Source: Niastella sp. OAS944
Lineage (GTDB): Bacteria > Bacteroidota > Bacteroidia > Chitinophagales > Chitinophagaceae
DNA: 64,000 bases
Direction: 5' to 3'
Assembly: GCA_024809215.1 (NCBI GenBank)
Contig: JANUBW010000004.1
Coordinates: 496,001-560,000 of the forward strand
In this document: piece after piece, positions 53,109 to 62,456 of the stretch
Layout: every line of letters begins with the position of its first letter
How positions within the stretch are numbered: position 1 is the stretch's first letter
The notes under the pieces: model-generated
Told to the model about the DNA's origin: nothing
The model's input: only the letters and a program-made list of their open reading frames with translations
Database searches by the model: none
Translations under genes and position numbers: made by a program

Positions 53109-54617
53109 TTAGTTAAACAGGTTTGGGTTGTTCTGTTCCTCTGCCTGCGGAATAGCGAAAATATAATTGGGGCTGTTTGCCACAAATGGGCTGCCATCGG
53201 CAAACTTCAATGCCGTATGATAACGGGCCGGCACCTGCTTGGTAACCCCGGCCGGGGTGGTAATAGTAACCTGAATATCGTTGCCGCCGGCATCTACATA
53301 CGGTTTCCGTACAACTGGCAACTGGTTACGAATAATATCAGCCAGCGCAAAACCTTCGCCCCACAGCTCTTTACGACGCTCAACAAGTATAGCGTCTATA
53401 AGCTGTTGCTGGGTGGCCCCTGCGGCATTGAATGTGCTGGCGCCCCTGGCATTGCGTAAGGCATTAAGCGCTGCTGCCCCTTCGTTGATCTTGTTATCGC
53501 GTGCATACCCTTCCGCCTTTATAAGCCAGGCTTCGGCGCTCCGCATTAACACCAGGTCGCCGGTTTGGTCGGCCCTGAACTTGAACTTTTTATACTGCAG
53601 GTTGCCTTCGCGACCAGCATTGCCATCCCAGCTGAAAAGCGTTTTACGAATATCGCCTGCCTCAAACAGATCGCCAAAGAACGGATCGGCCATAAAGCTG
53701 TAATAGTAAGAGGAAGAAGACGATACATCAAGAAAGTGAAAACTGTAGCTGCCGTCGCTTTGGCTGGGCGTTTCGGGATGGCCCCAGATCCATTCTGCAT
53801 TGTTTACGTCATTAAAACCCTTGCTATAATCGGCCTGTGGCATAAACTGGTAATTCTTTAATGCAGCATCCGCAGCTTCTGCAGCAAGCGCCCATTGCCC
53901 TGTATTTAAATAAGCCCGCGCAAGCAACCCATTCACTACATCGGTATTTATCTTGTATTTTGCGGTACGCTGATAGCCATTCAACAACCCTTTAGCTTCC
54001 TGCAGATCGGCAACAATAAGTGTGTAGATGTCTTTTAATGACGCTTTGGGATTACCCCGGGTGGTATCGGCGGTAGGCGTTGTATAGATCGGCGCCGTTT
54101 TAGCCAATGGATCTTTCAGGTAAGAGAACTGATAGAACGATGCAATGGTAAGATAGGTATGCGCCCGTAATGCAAGCGTTTGTCCTTTCAATACTTTCTT
54201 TGCAGCTTCATCACCAGCTACCTTGTCAACATTCGCCAGAATGATATTGCTGTTATTGATGATCTTATACAACTGGTTCCAAATAGCGCTGTTGCGGCTT
54301 TGAGTTTTATCAACCATTTGTGTGAACCGGTAATTGGGTGCATAACTGTATTTGGTGGTAATAAGGGCCACATCGTTACCCATAACTTCGCTTACCAGTG
54401 CTATTACTTTAAAACCAGGATTGCCAAAAACGCCGCCGTAAAAATCATCCATCATACTTGCCCATGTTCCCTCCGACAAAGCGGTTAAATTGGTAAGGTT
54501 CTTTAGTACGATCTCTTCCGACACGGCATTGGACGGAGAGGTTTCCAGTTGTTTGTTGCAGGCCGTTAAACCAAGCGCCAGCCCTGCTATATATAGATAT
54601 GATTTAAATACTTTCAT
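53109..54617 (-). CDS. SusD/RagB-family nutrient-binding outer-membrane lipoprotein
   Basis: A 502-residue lipoprotein with lipobox LALGLTAC (Cys20). TPR-like helices follow (KGQTLALRAHTYLTIASFYQ near 145, NGLLARAYLNTGQWALAAEA near 228). The typical C-terminal end is ILVERRKELWGEGFALADII near 407 then IPQAEEQNNPNL. SusD proteins bind the ligand at the cell surface and close onto the SusC transporter. It is 24 bp downstream of the susC-like gene and forms a pair with it. No glycoside hydrolase or regulator is adjacent, so the substrate is open. Confidence 0.92.
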   Translation of the reverse strand: MKVFKSYLYIAGLALGLTACNKQLETSPSNAVSEEIVLKNLTNLTALSEGTWASMMDDFYGGVFGNPGFKVIALVSEVMGNDVALITTKYSYAPNYRFTQMVDKTQSRNSAIWNQLYKIINNSNIILANVDKVAGDEAAKKVLKGQTLALRAHTYLTIASFYQFSYLKDPLAKTAPIYTTPTADTTRGNPKASLKDIYTLIVADLQEAKGLLNGYQRTAKYKINTDVVNGLLARAYLNTGQWALAAEAADAALKNYQFMPQADYSKGFNDVNNAEWIWGHPETPSQSDGSYSFHFLDVSSSSSYYYSFMADPFFGDLFEAGDIRKTLFSWDGNAGREGNLQYKKFKFRADQTGDLVLMRSAEAWLIKAEGYARDNKINEGAAALNALRNARGASTFNAAGATQQQLIDAILVERRKELWGEGFALADIIRNQLPVVRKPYVDAGGNDIQVTITTPAGVTKQVPARYHTALKFADGSPFVANSPNYIFAIPQAEEQNNPNLFN

Positions 54618-54641
54618 AACATTGATAGTTTAAGTTGAACA

Positions 54642-57600
54642 TTACAGGCCTACCTGCAAGCCTACGGAAATAGTTTTCATTTGCGGATATTGATAATAGG
54701 TGGTACCATCTATCGACTGCTCGGGGTCCATACCCTGGTGGCCATAGAAGGTTAACAGGTTTTCGGCCAGTCCGTATACTTTGGCATTCTTCAAACCAAT
54801 TCTCGACAATAAGGTGGTTGGAATATTATACCCTAACGATATCTGTTTCAGACGGGCATAGCTGGCATCGTACAGGAACCGGGTTGACGTAGAGGTCCAG
54901 CTAAGATCGTCTGTTGTAAAACGTGGTACATTGGTCTTTGTATTGTCGGGCGTCCAACGGCTAAGCAACTCAGGCGACCAGTTACGACCGGGCGCCAAGG
55001 GGCCGCTAAGCAAAGAAATATAATCGGCGTCGAGCACTTTACCACCAAGGCTATACGCAAATACAAACGACAACTCTATATCTTTATAACTGAGCGAGCT
55101 GGTTATACCACCGGTTACATCGGGCAATGCCGTACCGGCATAGTATTGTGAGCCCTGAGCATAAGTAGTAGTGGTTTCTTTTTTACCATCGGCTGTAGTA
55201 ACATACCACAATGGGTTTCCGGTTTTCTCATCAACCCCGGCCCATTCGCGCAGCCAGAAATCGTATACAGATGTACCTACCATCAGCTTTTTAGAACCAC
55301 TGATGATCTCTTTTTGTGGCAGCGAGGTGATCTCATTTTTATTGTGCGCTACATTAATTCCCACCACCCAACGCCAGTCGCGGTTACTTACCGGCACTAC
55401 ATTCAACTCCAGTTCCACACCGGTATTTTGCAGTTTGCCAATATTGGCGCTAACAGAAGTAAAACCGGTTGAACCTGCCAGTGGCCGCGAATACAACAGA
55501 TCTTTACTTGTTCTTCTGTAATAGTTAATGGCACCATAAATGCGGTTCTTCAACAAACCGAAATCAACGCCTGCATTGAAGTTAAGATTGGTTTCCCATT
55601 TCAATTTGGGTGTTGGCAGGCGCGAGGTAATAACCCCACCACTACCAAGATTGTTCCTTATACTATAAAGGGCCAGGTAATTATAATAACCCGACAGGTT
55701 ATCATTTCCCGAAGCACCATAACTTGCTTTTAAGGTCAATGCGCTCAACCAGTTCGCAGATTTCAAAAACTCTTCTTCTGAAATACGCCAGCTTGCACCG
55801 GTGCTCCAGAATGTACCCCAACGGCTATCGGGCGAAAAACGCGAAGAACCGTCGCGACGAACAGAGGCAGTAAAGAAGTACTTTCCAAGATAGTTGTATT
55901 GTCCCTGACCAAAAAAGCTCAGCTTGGTATATTCATCGGCAGTACCGGTAAAATCATTCAACTGTGATGCAGCCACGGGTTCATACAGATCGGGCAATGC
56001 AAACTTTTGCCTGCTGCCACTCAGGTCGCTCGAGTTCAACAAATAATACTCATGCCCCGCCAACAGGTTAATATGATGCGATTGTATATCTATATCATAG
56101 GTAATAATGTTGTTCCAGGTATAGGCAAGAAAGCGCGTACTGCTTTTACTTACCGCGCCGCCAATAGCAGCATCTTCACCTACCAGCGGGTTTGTATAGT
56201 ACAATGAAGTTTTATTGATGTAATCGAGGTTGAAGCTTGTTTTAACTTTCAATGCTTTGGTGATGGCCGCTTCGAGGAAAGTGCGCGTCGATAAATTCTC
56301 ATTGGTATTTCTCGATTTATTAAGCGGCAGGGATCCCATAAGGTTATAACGCGGCAAAGCGCCATTGGGCCTGTAAGTACCATAGTCATATTGCCTTTCA
56401 CCATTGGCATCGAGTTTATAAGTGCCATCGGCATTGCGTTGAAATATTGGATAGAAGCTGGGAATGGTTCTGCCAAACAATACCACGTTCGATTGTTTTG
56501 AATCGCTCGACGTGGGATAATCTTGTGAAGAACTGGCCCCACTGAGATTGAGCCCTACTTTTAACCAGGGCTTGGCCTGCAAGGTCAGGTTACTTCTAAA
56601 ATTATAACGTTTGAAACCAGATGCAAGAAAAGCGCCCTGGTTGTTCGTATAACCTGCACCTACATAATACGTACTTTTATCGCTTCCACCTGCAAAGCTC
56701 AATTGCGCCTGGGTGTATTTGGCATTCTGTTGCATGGCTTCTTCCCAATCATCATTCCATAGTGGGTGGGCGCCGGCAACGATCTTACCATCTGCCCCAA
56801 CCGGCTCGGCATACGAAGGGCCGTATGGGTTTATGCTCAGGTTCGATACCAGCGTTTTACTTGCAGTAGCAGCTGCCTGTGCAGCGGTTTGTCCATTGCT
56901 AAGTGCTTTATTACGCAAGGCTTCCCAATACAATTCAAAGTACTGATCGGTGCCCAGCTTGTCGTAATCTTTTACGGCACGGCTGCTCCACCCCTGGTTA
57001 ATGGTAGCATTTACAGTTCCTTCACCATTCTTTTTGCCTTGTTTAGTAGTAATAATGATAACGCCATTAGCAGCGCGTGAGCCATACAGGTTGGCGGACG
57101 TAGCATCTTTCAGTATACTGATAGTAGCAATATCTGCCGGATCGAGCGCACTGATATCACCCTCATACGGCGCGCCGTCTACCACATATAATGGCGCGCT
57201 GGAAGCATTGATGCTCCCTACCCCACGAATACGAATGGTAGAACTGTTTCCCGGCTGCCCGTTGGCTGAAGTGGATTGAATACCTGGAGCAAGCCCCTGC
57301 AGTGCATTGGTGATATTGGGCGTAAGCCGGTTGTTCACCTTATCGGCCGAAATGGTGGTTACAGCACCGGGGTAACCACTTCGCTTTACGGTAGTATAGG
57401 CAACCGCCACCACTTCATCCAGTGTATTATTAGCAGGCTTCAACAAAATGGTTATTTCTGTTTCACCGGCTTTTACTTCCAGTTCTGTAGTTTCTCTGCC
57501 TACATATGAAATGGTTAACCGCGCCTTATCGCCGGGCAATTCCAATTCAAAACGTCCCTGGTTATTGGTAACAGTTGGCCGCTCCGATCTATTTACGGCA

Positions 57601-57728
57601 ACGGTAGCGCCTTCAAGCGGCTGTTTACTTTCTGCGGACAGCACCACTCCGCGTATTTGCCTTGTTTGTGCAGTTAGCCCTATACTGCATAGCAGCAGCA
57701 GCATGAGCAAGCCATAAGTCTTTAACAT
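54642..57728 (-). CDS. SusC/RagA-family TonB-dependent outer-membrane transporter
   Basis: A 1028-residue protein. After a signal peptide (ending IGLTAQ) comes a CarboxypepD-like N-terminal beta domain (RQIRGVVLSAESKQPLEGAT), then the TonB plug (ALQGLAPGIQS, IRIRGVGSINASSAPLYVVD, LKDATSANLYGSRAANGVI) and a long beta-barrel to the end. It imports a large nutrient with its SusD partner, energised by TonB. The start at 57728 (MLKTYGLLML) gives the signal peptide; an in-frame start 69 nt upstream would bury it. A promoter match lies about 200 nt upstream. Confidence 0.95.
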   Translation of the reverse strand: MLKTYGLLMLLLLCSIGLTAQTRQIRGVVLSAESKQPLEGATVAVNRSERPTVTNNQGRFELELPGDKARLTISYVGRETTELEVKAGETEITILLKPANNTLDEVVAVAYTTVKRSGYPGAVTTISADKVNNRLTPNITNALQGLAPGIQSTSANGQPGNSSTIRIRGVGSINASSAPLYVVDGAPYEGDISALDPADIATISILKDATSANLYGSRAANGVIIITTKQGKKNGEGTVNATINQGWSSRAVKDYDKLGTDQYFELYWEALRNKALSNGQTAAQAAATASKTLVSNLSINPYGPSYAEPVGADGKIVAGAHPLWNDDWEEAMQQNAKYTQAQLSFAGGSDKSTYYVGAGYTNNQGAFLASGFKRYNFRSNLTLQAKPWLKVGLNLSGASSSQDYPTSSDSKQSNVVLFGRTIPSFYPIFQRNADGTYKLDANGERQYDYGTYRPNGALPRYNLMGSLPLNKSRNTNENLSTRTFLEAAITKALKVKTSFNLDYINKTSLYYTNPLVGEDAAIGGAVSKSSTRFLAYTWNNIITYDIDIQSHHINLLAGHEYYLLNSSDLSGSRQKFALPDLYEPVAASQLNDFTGTADEYTKLSFFGQGQYNYLGKYFFTASVRRDGSSRFSPDSRWGTFWSTGASWRISEEEFLKSANWLSALTLKASYGASGNDNLSGYYNYLALYSIRNNLGSGGVITSRLPTPKLKWETNLNFNAGVDFGLLKNRIYGAINYYRRTSKDLLYSRPLAGSTGFTSVSANIGKLQNTGVELELNVVPVSNRDWRWVVGINVAHNKNEITSLPQKEIISGSKKLMVGTSVYDFWLREWAGVDEKTGNPLWYVTTADGKKETTTTYAQGSQYYAGTALPDVTGGITSSLSYKDIELSFVFAYSLGGKVLDADYISLLSGPLAPGRNWSPELLSRWTPDNTKTNVPRFTTDDLSWTSTSTRFLYDASYARLKQISLGYNIPTTLLSRIGLKNAKVYGLAENLLTFYGHQGMDPEQSIDGTTYYQYPQMKTISVGLQVGL

Positions 57729-57930
57729 ACATGTATTGGTTGATAATAGAAAATAACATCCCTTTTTGCCATCATTATGTATGATGACAATTGGCAAAGC
57801 AAGGCCTTACAGCCCGCCATGCAGACCATTCATTGTTCACTAGCAAGTGTTAAGTGTTGAGACCCCATACAGCAACCCAATGGGCAGCATGTACAGGTAG
57901 TACAGGAATTATCAGATGTTGCAAAGGCCA

Positions 57931-57962
57931 CAAATATAAGAACACAACATTAAACCCACAAA
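57931..57962 (-). promoter_or_regulatory. Bacteroidota-type promoter for the susC/susD pair
   Basis: On the minus strand TTTG (57959-57962), 20 nt, TATATTTG (57931-57938) matches the consensus. It implies a 5'UTR of about 195 nt before the susC-like start. Confidence 0.65.
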
Positions 57963-58055
57963 TATTGTAGACTAAACTAACGGGAACTATGTGTATGGTA
58001 TTTGAAGTGGATGACTGAAGACAGCTTGATAATTATAGCTGCATGCATAAACACG
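57963..58055. other. Gene-free part of the 400-bp spacer upstream of susC
   Basis: The whole spacer 57729-58129 has no gene. Besides the promoter and the terminator listed separately, no repeat arm or RNA gene was recognised here. Confidence 0.4.
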
Positions 58056-58108
58056 CAACAAACAGAAAAGGCCCATACTTCATCTTTTAATGATGAAGTG
58101 TGGGCCTT
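58056..58108 (-). terminator. Intrinsic terminator downstream of ytxJ-like gene
   Basis: A 17-bp stem (AAGGCCCATACTTCATC, 58068-58084, with its complement to 58108) is followed by TTTTCTGTTTGTT on the minus strand, 22 bp past the stop. Confidence 0.85.
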
Positions 58109-58129
58109 AAGTATTAGTGCTTTTATTTA

Positions 58130-58468
58130 TTACGACAAATGCTTAGCGATCACTGCCGGGTCAATGGCATGATGCGAAGAAGTATATACCACCTGTTTGT
58201 TTTTCAACAAAATGATCTGTGGGCTTTGGTGTGTAACCTTTAGCTCCTGGGCAACCAGGTTCGAAACAGGCCGGTAAGTAAGTAGATCGAGGTAATGAAA
58301 ATCGGCTTTTTCAGCTATCAGGTCAAAACCCAATTCAAGACGGTGTTTTGCGTGTGCGCTGATACCGCAGGTGCGGCTATCCTTGAAGATGATCTGGGGT
58401 TTTTCGGCAGAATTTTCTAAAAGGGTATAGAAGTGCTCTTGCTCAGTTACGCTTTTCCAACTTTTCAT
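58130..58468 (-). CDS. ytxJ: YtxJ-like bacilliredoxin (bacillithiol-system protein)
   Basis: A 112-residue protein. FKDSRTCGISAHAKHRLELG (about residues 29-48) carries the single redox cysteine of the T-C-x-I-S motif used by monothiol bacilliredoxins. A thioredoxin-like end follows (VTHQSPQIILLKNKQVVYTS). It would remove bacillithiol from mixed disulfides in the cytoplasm, implying that the organism makes bacillithiol. The start at 58468 (MKSWKSVTEQ) is chosen; seven more in-frame codons lie upstream. A TATTTTTG sequence directly upstream could be its promoter, but the -33 spacing is poor. Confidence 0.85.
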   Translation of the reverse strand: MKSWKSVTEQEHFYTLLENSAEKPQIIFKDSRTCGISAHAKHRLELGFDLIAEKADFHYLDLLTYRPVSNLVAQELKVTHQSPQIILLKNKQVVYTSSHHAIDPAVIAKHLS

Positions 58469-58569
58469 ACTGCAAAAATACGCAATCAAAATTTATTTTC
58501 ACCCAAGCATATGTTAAGACCTGTTTTATAAGCGGATGAACAAAATAAGCCGTGAATTGTTACCGTACA

Positions 58570-60732
58570 TTATTCCACTTCCAGCTCAAAAGCGGCATTC
58601 AGCATAAGTTTCCCTTCCGTCTCATTATCAGCACCTGTAAGCTTCCAACCCTTTATTTTACCTGTTTTTCCCTTGGTAAGCAGGTCGGCAATCTGCTTGT
58701 CGCTCAGCTTTTTACCAAAAGCTTCAAACGGTACTTTAAAACCGCAAACTTTGAAGTTGGCGCAGCCATAAGCCGTATTGCCTTTCTTTAACTGATGTGA
58801 TTTGCATTTGGGGCATTGCAATTCTTCTATCACAATTGCCTTTTTCGGCTCTTTGGGTTTGGGTTCCTTTTTGGGTTTATCTTCTTTATCTTTTTCCTTT
58901 TCTTTATCTTTCTTCGCCGGCTGATCTTCGGCTACGGTGATCATTTTATAAGTAGCTGTTTTAACCTCAATGGTAAGGTCGATCACCATTTGTTTCAACT
59001 CCTGTTTAAAGGTCTCAATAGCGTATTCACCTTTTTCAATAAGTCGCAATTTGCGTTCCCAAATACCGGTAAGCTCCGGGCTTTTCAGTAATTCGGTTTG
59101 AATAGTATCTATGAGATCGATACCTGTTTGGGTGGCAAAAATATTCTTCTTGCGCTTTTCAATGTATTTGCGCCGGAACAGGGTCTCAATAATATTAGCA
59201 CGTGTTGACGGGCGACCAATGCCGTTATCTTTCAATAACTCGCGCATTTCTTCATCTTCTACCTGTTTACCTGCCGTTTCCATAGCGCGTAACAAGGTAG
59301 CCTCGGTATATGCTTTGGGTGGTGAAGTTTTACCCTTATGTATGCGGGGCGTGTGCGGACCGCTCTCCCCTACCACAAATACCGGCAATATTTTTTCTTC
59401 TTCCTCTTCTTTTTCTTTGTCGTCTTTGTCTTTTTTTTCTTTTACGTCGTTGGCATATACTTCCTTCCAGCCCGGTTCAAGAATTTGTTTGCCGGTTACT
59501 TTAAAAGGCACCTGCCCCACCTTGCCCAACACGGTTGTATTAGAGATCTTACATTCGGGATAGAACACCGCAATAAAACGCCTTGCCACCAGGTCGTAAA
59601 TACGCTTTTCTTCGTGCCCCAGCCCCGATGGGTATACGCCGGTAGGAATAATGGCGTGGTGATCGGTAACCTTTTTATCGTCGAAAACCGTTTTTAATTT
59701 CGGAATGGGATTGGCAAGCACCGGCGCTATCAATGCAGCATACGGCGTCATGTCTTTCAAAATGCCTTCCACCTTAGGGTACATATCGTCGGGCAGATAA
59801 GTGGTATCTACGCGCGGATAGGTAACCAGTTTCTTTTCGTACAGGCTTTGAATATATTTCAGCGTATCGTCGGCTGAGTAGGCATATCTCTTATTTGCAT
59901 CCACCTGTAAAGCGGTAAGGTCGTACAGGCGCGGGTTACCTTCTTTACCTTCTTTTTTCTCAAATGAAGTGATCTCAAAAGGATGTTCCTTTAAATAGGC
60001 CAGTCCTTTTTCGGCACGGTCAAGCACTTTTATACGGTCAATGGCGGCGGTGAATTCCGTTTCGCGATAAATAGTTTTTAACTCCCAATACTCTTCTGTT
60101 TTAAACGCATCGATCTCTTTTTGGCGGGCAACGATCATGGCCAGTGTAGGCGTTTGTACGCGGCCTATGGAAAGCACCGCTTTACCCTGGGCAAATTTTT
60201 TGGTGAACAACCGGGTGGCGTTCATTCCCAGCAACCAGTCGCCAATGGCCCGGGCGCTGCCGGCTGCGTATAAATTGTCGTATTGGCTTGAATCTTTTAG
60301 CTTTTGAAACCCTTCCCTAATGGCCTGTTCGGTAAGGGAAGAGATCCATAATCGCTTTACAGGGGCCTTGCATTGGGCTTTTAACAGCACCCAGCGCTGA
60401 ATAAGTTCCCCTTCCTGGCCGGCGTCACCACAGTTTATCACTTCCTCACACTGGGTCACCAGTTGCTCTATAACCTTGAATTGCTTTTGAACGCCGTCGT
60501 TATTGATAAGTTTGATACCGTAGCTGGGCGGTATCATGGGAAGGTCTTCCAGCCGCCAGTATTTCCACTGTTCGGTATAGTCGTGCGGTTCTTTGAGGGT
60601 ACAGAAATGCCCGAAGGTCCAGGTAACCTGGTAGCCATTGCCTTCCAGGTATCCTTCCTTACGTTCTTTGGCGCCAATAACTGCCGCAATGTCGCGGGCT
60701 ACGCTGGGCTTTTCTGCAATGCAAACCTTCAT
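58570..60732 (-). CDS. topB: DNA topoisomerase III (type IA)
   Basis: A 720-residue enzyme. The Toprim domain is at the start (MKVCIAEKPSVARDIAAVIG, with the acidic GDAGQEGEL near 98). The catalytic Tyr is in YPRVDTTYLPDDM near 307, and the type IA core runs to about 590. A low-complexity KEKEKDKEDKPKKEPKPK stretch (about 605-632) leads into a C-terminal zinc-finger-like part (CPKCKSHQL then CANFKVCGF). Another charged insert, DKDDKEKEEEEEK, lies near 432. It unlinks DNA molecules after replication or recombination. It is flanked by two unrelated SusC/SusD systems. Confidence 0.95.
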   Translation of the reverse strand: MKVCIAEKPSVARDIAAVIGAKERKEGYLEGNGYQVTWTFGHFCTLKEPHDYTEQWKYWRLEDLPMIPPSYGIKLINNDGVQKQFKVIEQLVTQCEEVINCGDAGQEGELIQRWVLLKAQCKAPVKRLWISSLTEQAIREGFQKLKDSSQYDNLYAAGSARAIGDWLLGMNATRLFTKKFAQGKAVLSIGRVQTPTLAMIVARQKEIDAFKTEEYWELKTIYRETEFTAAIDRIKVLDRAEKGLAYLKEHPFEITSFEKKEGKEGNPRLYDLTALQVDANKRYAYSADDTLKYIQSLYEKKLVTYPRVDTTYLPDDMYPKVEGILKDMTPYAALIAPVLANPIPKLKTVFDDKKVTDHHAIIPTGVYPSGLGHEEKRIYDLVARRFIAVFYPECKISNTTVLGKVGQVPFKVTGKQILEPGWKEVYANDVKEKKDKDDKEKEEEEEKILPVFVVGESGPHTPRIHKGKTSPPKAYTEATLLRAMETAGKQVEDEEMRELLKDNGIGRPSTRANIIETLFRRKYIEKRKKNIFATQTGIDLIDTIQTELLKSPELTGIWERKLRLIEKGEYAIETFKQELKQMVIDLTIEVKTATYKMITVAEDQPAKKDKEKEKDKEDKPKKEPKPKEPKKAIVIEELQCPKCKSHQLKKGNTAYGCANFKVCGFKVPFEAFGKKLSDKQIADLLTKGKTGKIKGWKLTGADNETEGKLMLNAAFELEVE

Positions 60733-60799
60733 AGTGCGTTAAAGTGCGCAAATGTCGGAAATTTTCTGGTTTGCTAAACCGGGTAATCTGAACGGGGGA

Positions 60800-60837
60800 T
60801 AAACAATAAAAGCCTGTTAACAACAGGCCTTTATTAT
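60800..60837 (-). terminator. Intrinsic terminator downstream of the second susD-like gene
   Basis: GCCTGTT (60812-60818) pairs with AACAGGC (60822-60828) and is followed on the minus strand by TTTTATTGTTTA, 15 bp past the stop. Confidence 0.8.
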
Positions 60838-60852
60838 TGATTGAATTTACTT

Positions 60853-62445
60853 TTAATACAGATCATTCTGCTCCATGGTGGGGTTGGCAAGAATTTCGCC
60901 TTGCGGAATAGGCCAGCGATAATCGCGTGCTACATTGCATGAGCGAACTTCCACTTTAACCGGTTCATTGGTGGCAGGGTTAATGGCGCCATATACCTGA
61001 CCGTTCATTAGGTCGCCTAATATTCCCCAGCGACGAATATCATAAAAGCGGCCGCCTTCAAAAGCGAGTTCCGACTGACGTTCACGGCGCACCAGTTCCC
61101 TCAGTTTTGCCTGCGAATTATAAACAGTAACATTTACAGCCGGCATGGTGGCGCGGGCGCGTATGTCGTTTAAATATTTAACTACATCGGGATGGCTCCA
61201 TTGGTCCAGCTCTATCAGCGCTTCAACATAATTTAGCATTACTTCGGCATACCTGATGATCATATAATCGAGCGTGCGTGTTCCGGTGCGATCTTTGGGA
61301 TCGAGGTATTTATTCACCCAAAAACCGGTAGCCGTTGCATTTTGAGCGCCAATTTTGTCGGCATTGGATTCTGCCATATCAAATGGCTTCAATACATACG
61401 ATGAATAGGTTTGCCCGGGCAATAGAACGGAAGCGGTCAAACGCGGATCGCGGTTGTTTTTGTAATTGGGATCTCTTTGATAAATAGCTATGGAATCGGC
61501 ACCAAGTTCCCAAATCGCTTTGCCTTGTTTGGTCTCATAATTATTCACCACTGCCGCGGTTGGCGACACAACGGTTTTTCCACCCACACCCGCCGGCGCA
61601 AACGTATTCCACTGGCCGCCGCCGCTGGTGTTTTCTCTAAAGAAAATTCTTTCTTTATTCAGTTCACCGGTGTACAGGAACAGATCGGCATAACTGTTCT
61701 TTGGGTTAGAAGCGGTCTTATATAATTCATATACATTCAGGTCGATCACCTTTTTGGCAGCATCCCTGGCTATTTCATATTTCTTATAAAACAAAGCCAG
61801 CCGGCTGATCAACGACCAGCAGGCGCCGGCTGTTATTCTTTTAAGATCTGCATTCACATATACGGCCGGAAGATTATTGGCACAGTCGGTCAATTCACTT
61901 ACTACGAAATTATATACCTCTTCTTCTTTGCTTCTTTGGAGATAACTTTCTGCAGGTGTTACCGATGCGGTTACAATTGGAATACCGCCAAAGAACATCA
62001 GCAGTTCCATATGGTAATAAGCCCGCAATGCTTTTGCTTCATATTTATAGCGGGCTTTCAGCGTATCATCCATAACACAGCGATCAACGTTTTCCAGAAA
62101 GCGGCAGGCGCGGCGAATGTCTTTAAAATCATCCTGCCAAATGCCTGCACCTACATTCCAGGTAGTGTTATGAATTCCTTTTACATAAGATTCATAATCA
62201 CCTCTTGTGCTCTGGCGGGCCACGGCTTCATCACTCAATGCCGATAAGAACATCAACTGCCGGCCCGATGAGCCATCGGGAATACCCGCATAAACAGAAT
62301 TAAGCGCATTGGTGGCATCGGCAGAAGTGTTCCACCATTCAGCATCGGTTATACTTGTGGGATGATCGTGTTGAAGAAATTTTTTACAACCGGAAAAGAT
62401 GAACGATCCGGCAGCAAACGATATTATTAGTGTAATGTATTTCAT
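60853..62445 (-). CDS. SusD/RagB-family nutrient-binding outer-membrane lipoprotein (second system)
   Basis: A 530-residue lipoprotein (lipobox FIFSGC, Cys20). TPR-like helices follow (KYEAKALRAYYHMELLMFFG near 132) and the SusD C-terminal signature LRELVRRERQSELAFEGGRF near 452, ending IPQGEILANPTMEQND. It pairs with the susC-like gene directly upstream (11 bp). It is only distantly similar to the other SusD in this window, so the two systems probably bind different ligands. Confidence 0.92.
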   Translation of the reverse strand: MKYITLIISFAAGSFIFSGCKKFLQHDHPTSITDAEWWNTSADATNALNSVYAGIPDGSSGRQLMFLSALSDEAVARQSTRGDYESYVKGIHNTTWNVGAGIWQDDFKDIRRACRFLENVDRCVMDDTLKARYKYEAKALRAYYHMELLMFFGGIPIVTASVTPAESYLQRSKEEEVYNFVVSELTDCANNLPAVYVNADLKRITAGACWSLISRLALFYKKYEIARDAAKKVIDLNVYELYKTASNPKNSYADLFLYTGELNKERIFFRENTSGGGQWNTFAPAGVGGKTVVSPTAAVVNNYETKQGKAIWELGADSIAIYQRDPNYKNNRDPRLTASVLLPGQTYSSYVLKPFDMAESNADKIGAQNATATGFWVNKYLDPKDRTGTRTLDYMIIRYAEVMLNYVEALIELDQWSHPDVVKYLNDIRARATMPAVNVTVYNSQAKLRELVRRERQSELAFEGGRFYDIRRWGILGDLMNGQVYGAINPATNEPVKVEVRSCNVARDYRWPIPQGEILANPTMEQNDLY

Positions 62446-62456
62446 GTTGTGGCGAA